A DNA stretch of 64,000 nucleotides from Serpula lacrymans var. lacrymans S7.9. Lineage: Eukaryota > Basidiomycota > Agaricomycetes > Boletales > Serpulaceae. The number at the start of each line of letters is the position of its first letter. Position 1 is the stretch's first letter. Position numbers and translations under genes: made by a program. The stretch covers positions 450,775-514,774 of the forward strand of contig NW_006763292.1 of NCBI RefSeq assembly GCF_000218685.1, written 5' to 3'. Below are positions 57,901-64,000 of the stretch, piece after piece. Below the pieces are notes generated by a model. It ran no database searches. It was not told the origin of the DNA and saw only the letters and a list, made by a program, of their open reading frames with translations.

Positions 57901-57921
57901 AGCACAGCATGCATCATGGTG
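51967..57921 (+). pseudogene. Helitron 2: HUH Rep and SF1 helicase, different lineage from Helitron 1
   Basis: The N-terminal region has LFPHLDPWGIGSF (52,345-52,383) and a Helitron-like-N block, with FGTPALFFTLNLSDINHPLV near 52,770-52,830. The Rep nuclease shows the HUH motif as GRGTLHCHMLLWLRG (53,038-53,081; HCH). The Tyr motif is YYVTDYFTKSLLP near 53,600-53,638. After a 1.6-kb non-coding break, the helicase has the P-loop AGIGGSGKSHVINAIV (56,446), SAPTGCAAVLIDGYTIHSLT, a Walker B of VIDKISMVS in which Glu is replaced by Lys, and GINVISTGDFGQLKPV. It continues with DAPIIVCKKVLRDAINYKKV and, in a shifted frame, VQGRSLKRVILDLAGCKSLQ, ending FREEFNCLQALDEETKTLYL at 57,921. Many stops and shifts: inactive. 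Confidence 0.83.
54755..56370. other. 1.6-kb non-coding interval inside Helitron 2
   Basis: AT-rich sequence separates the Rep tail from the helicase. It contains three tandem AGAGTGAATT units (56,190-56,220) and a set of short palindromes: CACATTGTGTGACACAATG (55,246), CACTGTGTCACACAGTG (55,290), and GGCTACT...AGTAGCC (55,355-55,376). It could be one or more old insertions, but I find no clear ends. Confidence 0.45.
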
Positions 57922-57959
57922 AAAGCTACAAAGCTTTTATGGATAAGATGTGCCTCTTC

Positions 57960-58851
57960 CCACTGTCGTAGCAAAAGGTTGTAAGGTCTGATATTCACCC
58001 GTGCAGCTGTAGCCCCCCAAGTACCACACCATCCCGTGGCCATAGCAGTGTGGCTCATCTTTTCCTTCCCTAACGTCCACCGCAACGTCTCCTTCCTCAC
58101 AAATTTTCCAGAACAAGCAGCTACGGTCATTAACAGTACAAATCATATGAGGACATATGGTGTCCTTCTAACACAGGTGTGCTTCTTCCGTCCCCCCATT
58201 CTCCTATGCTCGTGGATTCATTTGAACGTTATAGCCTCGCTCAATGTATTTCAGGTATCCCTGAACAGATGTAGAATGCAGAGTAGTATATTGAAAGAGG
58301 GTGTAATGGTTGGCATTAATCAGTGAGCGCCTCTCTTCTGTCAAGACGGGGTATGCGCTGAAGAATCCATCCCCAGAGATGAAGTTTATCACCGCGGTGG
58401 AGTGGAAGCAAAAAACAGGCAAGAGGTTCACAAATGTCGAAGATACCACAAGATCAATCTTCATCCCACCACGTGCGAGACTGATGACATCTTCAATGTC
58501 AATGTTGGCAACATAATCCTCCTTGTTCTTTGCCTCTTCCTGCACTACATCATATCCTTCACTGTTCTTAAAACACCACAGCATCCTATCTCTTGAAAAA
58601 CTCGGCACATACACATCCATGTCCCATGGCTCCCATCCACTCCAACCTTCAAAAAACGTCATGGCCACAGAACCAGAGATGACACTCTTCACTTTTTGTA
58701 ACATGGCAAGGAACAGGCGGGGCAACTGCACAAAGTGTGTTAAAGCACCATCAATCATGCCCTCAGATGACTCTGGACAACAGCATGATTCGTATGGGAT
58801 GTGCCTCCATACAGCATAGCAGTCCTGACATTGCAGTGTGAGAGAACTCAT
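57960..58851 (-). pseudogene. Agaricomycete unknown gene Y, two in-frame stops
   Basis: From ATG at 58,851 the minus strand gives CQDCYAVWRHIPYESCCCP, LPRLFLAMLQKVKSVISGSV and AMTFFEGWSGWEPWDMDVYV, where the GS...DMDVYVP pattern resembles a nucleotidyltransferase-like core. ANIDIEDVISLARGGMKIDL, FCFHSTAVINFISGDGFFSA, YPVLTEERRSLINANHY and YLKYIERGYNV follow. TAG codons at 58,204 and 58,168, eleven codons apart, both look like mutated Trp codons. Beyond them the text continues TICPHMICTVNDRSCLFWKI and reaches about 57,960. The GS-x(n)-DxD pattern is also seen in family members I recall, but no activity is known to me. It converges on the end of Helitron 2 and is divergent from gene X copy 2. 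Confidence 0.58.
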
Positions 58852-58929
58852 TCAACAAGCTCTGTGGCGCATTTCCAAACCAGCAAACTGTTACGGTTGC
58901 CAAAGTACAATGGAGGGGGAGGATTCATG

Positions 58930-60330
58930 GCGATGAGTGATTGTAAGGGTGAAGGCATGTCCTATTTTCCAACTGTTCTCTTTTGCTCCTCCTATCAATT
59001 CCTTTGCGTTGTTAACAACAGCTCCACCACCTTTTGATATTCAAGGGCTCTCTGACGCTCCCCAATTCACCACATATATGTCAAATTGGCCCTCCCTCCA
59101 TTTTTCGCCCAATTTTCCACACCATATCTTTCATCCAAGGTTGGTGCATATAATTACTCTTAAAGATGGATGGCTTGACAATGGAGCTTTTCAGATGGCA
59201 ATAACAATGTACTTGTTTTACATTGGCCTCACCAACTGACCACCAGCCTCCTCAAATCACTCCAAATTGATTTCACAGACAACAATGTGGTACCAACAAC
59301 CTACCACGAACTCTGTGTGAATGGGCTTATGTTGCCAATGACCCCACATCAACTGACCATACTCACCGTCACCTTCTCTTATACAAAGAGCCGCCGAGCC
59401 CTGTGGTTGATAACACCTTGCACCCTGTCACAATCCGTGTTCAAGGGATTATCAAAAAATGCCAGCTTGGACCACTTGCCACCTGGAATGGGTATGCGTT
59501 TGTGTTTGGTTATGTTCATGCTCACACTTATTGACATGCTACAGGAGTCTTCAGTCTGCACCATCAGCTGCACAAACTCTCACTCTGCCGCCTAGGTCAT
59601 TCAAACAACAGTGGCAATCAACATTAGATACCATACACAATGTTTGTCAACTGATATACATCAGCCTTGGTGAACATAACTACAAGGAACCGTCCACTGC
59701 TGCTATACAATCCTTGTAAATGCAAAGATGGGTCTTCTCAAAGGTATCTCACACACCTTTCCCTTCACCTCTCTTTTGCTCAATGCTATTCCAGGTGACC
59801 TCTGCAAACAAAGAAGAATCCTTCATTCTATGGCAATGTGACGAGCCAACAGAGAGAGCTAAGTCTGTTTTTAACAAGTAGTGAGTATTTAAAAATCACC
59901 CCTTGGCCACGTAGACGTGTCGGGCAAATCATACCCCATGTCACACACTCTTTGCCGCAGGGGAGACTTTGTTGATGTTGAAGTCTCTATTGACATTAGC
60001 GTCTTTTGTGGCAACTGCACCAAACAGTCGGTTTGTGCTCATCTCAAACTAGAACATATCCTTCAAGTGACATCAATCTCTCAATTGTAATCTGTACATC
60101 TTCTCTATCCACCTCTATCTGTGTCCTGTGCCCCACCACTTGAACTACAGCTTGGAGTCGTTGGTGAAAAATATTCAATCAAGAGTTCCAATTCTTCCAA
60201 GGACTCTGCCAGGTCATCAGTAGTCAAGGCTCATTTGACATTTGATACACTTCAGGAATTAGATAGCTGCCATCTTTTTGGCTCATTACCGTTACTTAGG
60301 TTACTCTTGTTCAAACATAACCCTCAATAA
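58930..60330 (+). pseudogene. Unknown gene X, copy 2
   Basis: The text starts with a Pro/Phe-rich leader, PPPFDIQGLSDAPQF (about 59,025), then FPHHIFHPRLVHIITLKDGW and LDNGAFQMAITMYLF. After shifts it reads DNNVVPTTYHELCV, LLYKEPPSPVVDNTLHPVTI, RVQGIIKKCQLGPLATWNGY, LQSAPSAAQTLTLPPRSFKQ, QLIYISLGEHNYKEPSTAAI, and later EPTERAKSVFNK, GDFVDVEVSID and KQSVCAHLKLEHILQV (60,000-60,070). An adjoining frame runs to 60,330. It is more complete at the N-terminus than copy 1. Frame changes indicate decay or unassigned introns. Gene Z follows 430 bp downstream, as in the first locus. Confidence 0.55.
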
Positions 60331-60763
60331 AACCTCTTCATATTCAATAGACACATTATGTCACAATGTCCAATTCCCCTTTTTTCAGTGGCAACAATGC
60401 CCTCACTTCATTAATGCTCCACCTGCAGTTCAATTGCCAAAAAACATATGATAGTTCCATGACAAATGGTGAAATTTTGTAGCTAAGTTCTTTTCCGGTG
60501 ATCTTTACATCCTAACAAACACATGATTTTACAATGACAAATAGTCAATTTCTTCTGGGGTGCCTGCCCGTCAACCATAGTGACTGGCCTCTGTTACTAT
60601 GAGAATCACAACTTGCACCCCTTCCTGCCTTATTCTGATCCAACAGCAATTTGAAAAATCTTCGAACACGGTACCTCTACAAGAAAGTTTGCCATGCCGA
60701 CAAATGGCCAACTCTATCCCATATATTTCTCCTCTTGCAATAGCTCCCCCCCACTTCCACCAA

Positions 60764-62118
60764 CATGCCAGCCACCAAGCAAAGTGCTGCTGCAACTACA
60801 CCCCCACCTCCACCTGTATCCCCAAAGAAAGCCAGGACATTGTGGGACACTTCAGACCCACTCACTGACATCTCTACAGAAACTGAGCCTTCAGATCTTT
60901 CCCGAACGCTGTCATCACCTGGTGTGGATTCCCTCCAAGGCAATGCAATGTGGGCATACTCTGACATCTAACTTACTTTGTACCTTTAACCTTTTGAACA
61001 GTGTCCTGGGACAGAACACACATGAATATTGCGAAGAAAGTACGACTTTGGGAGAAGAAAACAATCAGCAAGTTGTTTGAATTCTTTAATCCTACAGAGT
61101 TTTACTATGCATACATAGGGACATATCCTCACATGACAAAGTCATGAAGTCAGGAGTCATACTTATGGAGGGCTGCTTCAAGTCCCTCAAAGACACCCTT
61201 ATTGAGCATGTCATTTTGCACTGTTTGATACATTCCCTGTTTAACCACAACATCAGATATGTAACAACCAAGAGTTATTTACTCTGGCGCACACTGGAAC
61301 ACACTATAAAGAAGATGATGGGGAGCGGTTACCCCTTAGGCTGCAGTGAGTTAGTTGTGCTAGACAACAGGAGGACTCGCTGAGTCCTTCCCCATGTATT
61401 GGTCTTGTATATATACTAAAATACATGAGGTACTGTACAGTTATAAATAAAGTTCAAAGTCTGATGTCTAGCATGTGACCGGTCACATGATGAATTTAGT
61501 CACTGGTCAGGTGATACACATGACTATAAAAAGTTGAAAATGTAAAGTAAAGTAAATGGTCACATGACTGGTCATGTGACTTGGAAAATAAAAGTAGAAG
61601 TACAAAAGTGAAGCATAAGTAGGTGCTGGTATGTTAATTGTAACAAGATGTATCAAAGTCTTCGCAAATTATAGGAAGCACTCCAACTTGACTTGTAGTT
61701 TTGACACTATGCTTCTCAAATACACTTGAAGTGAAAAACACAAGAAAGATTGGTCTTACTATCTGTGCGACCCCTCAACAAATACTCCATTCACTTTTTG
61801 GATTGTTGGGTGCCTCAGCAAGATATGGTTGTTCGAATGGGGCCCAGATGGTGCCCCTCATCCATAAATTTATCTGGCTGTGAACCCCTTTAGTGCATGT
61901 CGTCGCCAATTCAATCTTAGCGCTTGAAAGACTGAAAAAAGGGTGGAAGGGCCTCATCTTTGTGCTGAAAAATGGACTGGCTGGGGGCAAGTGGTTGACG
62001 GAAGGCACCTTTACAAGTAATGAGCTCGCCCACACCATATGGTGGTATCTTCGGGGTGGAAATGTTCCTTCTGACATAACTGAGTATCACGATTGGTTGT
62101 CACTACTGCAAAGCCTGT
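60764..62118 (+). pseudogene. Unknown gene Z, copy 2, split by a solo LTR
   Basis: It begins MPATKQSAAATTPPPPPVSP at 60,765 with KKARTLWDTSDPLTDIST. After a probable intron near 60,970 a second part (61,144-61,259) has KSGVILMEGCFKSLKDTLIE. The LTR interrupts it. The text resumes IKVFANYRKHSNLT, then KHKKDWSYYLCDPSTNTPFT, FWIVG, WLFEWGPDGAPHP (61,740-61,880), and finally in another frame LERLKKGWKGLIFVLKNGLA, GGKWLTEGTFTSNELAHTIW and WYLRGG, stopping at 62,118. The FANY...K.W.YY.....TNT.....WLFE.GP.G.P pattern is shared with copy 1. The C-terminus beyond that pattern is seen only here. Confidence 0.55.
61260..61645 (+). mobile_element. Solo LTR, family B, TSD AGAT(A/G)
   Basis: It runs from TGTAACAACCAAGAGTTATT to TATGTTAATTGTAACA, nearly identical to 43,490-43,890 but about 15 bp shorter in its CACATGAC-rich middle. 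AGATA precedes it and AGATG follows. It is inserted in gene Z copy 2. Confidence 0.9.
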
Positions 62119-62592
62119 AATAAAAGCCTCCTGGCCCATCAAAAATGACTGAGAACAGACGACTGAATATAGATCAAGTGCGCCATCATCATCGGTGCCA
62201 GGGGTGCCCGGAGGGCAATGCTATTCATATCAAGCAAGAAGAGATAGCAGATAGCAATTTTCTGGTTTGTCACCAAGTGTAACACTTTTCATCACATGAT
62301 CACATGATGGCATCAAAGGCCTATCTTATCTTATCAGTACTCAGTGGTGTGACAAGCTCTTTTCAAAACGAACTATGTCGCCGAACACGTCAGCTCGTTC
62401 CGAAACGGGCCACGGGTTTCGGAAGGGCACCGTTTTGAAACGAAACGAGACTTTTTTGGCGGGCAACGTTTCGAAACGGTGGCTGCCGAACCGGGCCTAA
62501 ACTACATTGCCGACTTCGTGCCACAATTTGTCCTGTGTCTACTCTAACAATACAAATATTTGATCGCGCGCATACATAATAAGCACTGTCTT
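62119..62592. other. Intergenic, with a cluster of CGAAACG words
   Basis: No gene. Between 62,365 and 62,500 the words CGAAACG, TTCGGAA and CGTTTCG recur in both orientations (GTTCCGAAACGGGCC, GGGTTTCGGAAGGGC, GTTTTGAAACGAAACGAG, ACGTTTCGAAACGG). The cluster is GC-rich and lies just downstream of the coiled-coil gene. It may be an imperfect satellite-like repeat. Confidence 0.5.
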
Positions 62593-64000
62593 TCATGCTT
62601 CAGGCATCCTAGCGAATGCATGGGGACTAGACGATGCTCTACTTATTGAGTGAGCAGCCAGAGGCACTCCCCTGATCTTTCCCAACCAGCTCCTCTTAGA
62701 CGGCTTTGCTGCATCCGCTATTGGTCCTGAAGCAGCTCGAGGGCTGTTTGTAACGTCTGAAATGAAGTGGGGTCCGGTCATTGCAGTCGTGATAGTGGTC
62801 GTTATTCTCCGAACAGGTGAACTACTGGTGGTCAACCGTGAAGCTGAATTCCGTACTGGAGTAAAGCCAGATTGGTTCATATGTAACGCTCTTCTCAATC
62901 GGGGTACGTTGGCGTTGGAGTGATTTGGTCTGGTTTCCTTCTCGGGGTAATGACCCTCTGGAGGAACGTCATTCCGTTCATCATCATCTGGAGCTGGCCT
63001 CTTCTTGCTCATTGACGGTCCTGATTGCATCAGATCGGTGTATTTCTCTGGAGTCCTTGTTTGAAAGACAGCTAGTTGAGCCACCCTTCTCTCTGCGAAT
63101 GCAGTGGGGTGGTCCAAATCCGTTGGTGCAGAAATGGTGCCTGCAGCAGATTTGAAGGATGCGGGAGCGATAGCCTGCTGCACGGGAAGAGAAGAGGCGC
63201 AAGGAACACTGTGCAATTGAGGATCGCTTGTCAAAATATCTTTAGGGTCACTCGCATAGTTTTCTACCATAGAAGTTTTACTTGCGGCGAGTTTGCTTTG
63301 TAGGTTTTGTATCTTCCGTGTCTTGGATTCCACTTTGGCGGTTAATTTTTTATTCACCTTCAGTGTTCTAAATGACGAGTAAGCCTGTGTCATTTTGATA
63401 GCGGCAAACAATAGACTAACTCGAGGATGCGATCGTCATACTCTTCAATTTCTATGCACTTGTTTCGTAGTATCTCATCCATCTCGCGGTTCTTCTCACG
63501 TAATTCATGGACAACCTCTTCAAGATTAGGTATGAACTTCAGAGCAGCAAGTTCACGATGAAGGGTTGAGAGGACTGGTTCATGCTGGGCGGCTTGAAGA
63601 GCAAGATTAATCTCGGCTGCCTTTGATGTTTTTTCAGACTGGTCCAACTCTAGGTGTATTCTATCAAGGGCTTCCTCCAGACTAGAGTTTAATTCATAAC
63701 TGGAGGTAACATAAATGTATCAGTCGCTTCAATTTACAAAACAACAAAACATTACACACCTCTCTTTAATTTGTCCCTCCAGGTATCTGGTCAAAGAAAG
63801 TGACTTCTGAATCTCGGCCTTTAAGCAAGTGTTTTCGGTCAGGAGACAGTGCTTCTCCGCTTGAAGTACATAAAGTTCTGATTTAGCGCGATCCAGTTGT
63901 TTACGAGTGTCAATGATATGAGCTTGCATTTCGGTCTCATGTGCTTCTCTGTCTCGCATCCGAATATTGCTTTCCTCTCGCAGCTTTTTTTGTGTTTGTT
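62593..64000 (-). CDS. Coiled-coil protein with a disordered basic C-terminus (5' end outside the window)
   Basis: Three exons are visible: 64000-63760, 63699-63421 and 63367-62593, with clean GT-AG introns of 60 and 53 nt. The joined frame stays open to TGA at 62593. The N-terminal two thirds form a long coiled coil (ARDREAHETEM-like heptads, LYVLQAEKHCLLTENTCLKA, ELREKNREMDEILRNKCIEI, KLTAKVESKTRKIQNLQSKL). The last exon is Ser/Pro/Arg-rich and probably disordered (MSKKRPAPDDDERNDVPPEG, SRLTTSSSPVRRITTTITTA), ending SSSPHAFARMPEA. KKRP and KPSKRSWLGK could be nuclear-localisation or phosphorylated segments. There are no stops, and it lacks the repeat-family features of its neighbours, so I take it as a single-copy host gene. 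Large coiled-coil scaffolds (spindle pole, septum, kinetochore) look like this, but the role cannot be told. Confidence 0.75.

Noticed and set aside
1..64000. CRISPR arrays, bacterial operons, riboswitches, rRNA genes
   Set aside because: The window is eukaryotic (spliced genes, fungal transposons); no regular short repeat-spacer array, operon layout or rRNA sequence was seen.

Overview
The window looks like a transposon-rich stretch of a mushroom-forming basidiomycete (Agaricomycetes) nuclear genome. This rests on GT-AG introns of about 50-75 nt inside genes and gene relics, Plavaka-like DNA transposons, fungal Helitrons, Ty1/copia and Ty3 elements, and several anonymous protein families that I know only from agaricomycete genomes. 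The species cannot be fixed from the sequence. Family names were assigned by reading translations and by memory, without any database search.

Layout, left to right. 0.8-4.6 kb: a nearly full-length but decayed Plavaka-like transposase (+). 5.5-8.4 kb: a broken gene of a repetitive agaricomycete family (-). 8.7-8.95 kb: a foldback MITE. 10.1-10.5 kb: a BTB-domain fragment. 10.95-12.05 kb: an apparently intact four-exon GT8 glycosyltransferase, between two pieces of a dispersed repeat (R). 12.7-14.6 kb: a decayed multi-exon unknown gene. 14.8-17.5 kb (-): an internally deleted CMC/TNP2-like transposon holding a solo LTR. 19.1-22.4 kb (-): a pair of unknown genes (here X and Z) split by a MITE and an assembly gap. 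22.4-25.7 kb: Ty3 gag-pol, joined in frame at about 25,713 to a Helitron that runs to 30.9 kb. 31-32 kb: an unknown gene split by a second foldback MITE. 32.6-37.3 kb: fragments of unknown genes on both strands. 37.8-41.8 kb (-): a copia pol holding an LTR-within-LTR nest and a 1-kb TIR element. 41.8-47.7 kb: two Plavaka 3' ends flanking a copia gag-integrase relic, with three solo LTRs. 48.2-50.9 kb: a small basic ORF and a DUF6698-like gene relic. 52-57.9 kb: a second Helitron of a different lineage. 57.9-62.1 kb: unknown gene Y (-) and a second X-Z pair (+). 62.6 kb to the end: a coiled-coil protein gene (-) with clean introns.

Only the GT8 gene and the right-end coiled-coil gene look like ordinary intact host genes, although the latter is cut by the window edge. 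Almost everything else is nested, mutated mobile DNA. The insertion history is readable from target-site duplications: eight solo LTRs of two related families sit inside copia, Plavaka, Helitron, CMC and X-Z sequences, so LTR activity is the youngest layer. The points most worth following are the duplicated X-Z gene pair of unknown function, the in-frame Ty3-Helitron junction, the two CACNG-ended foldback MITEs with 3-bp duplications, the mosaic LTR families, and a short repeat with a tRNA-like sequence at its far end.
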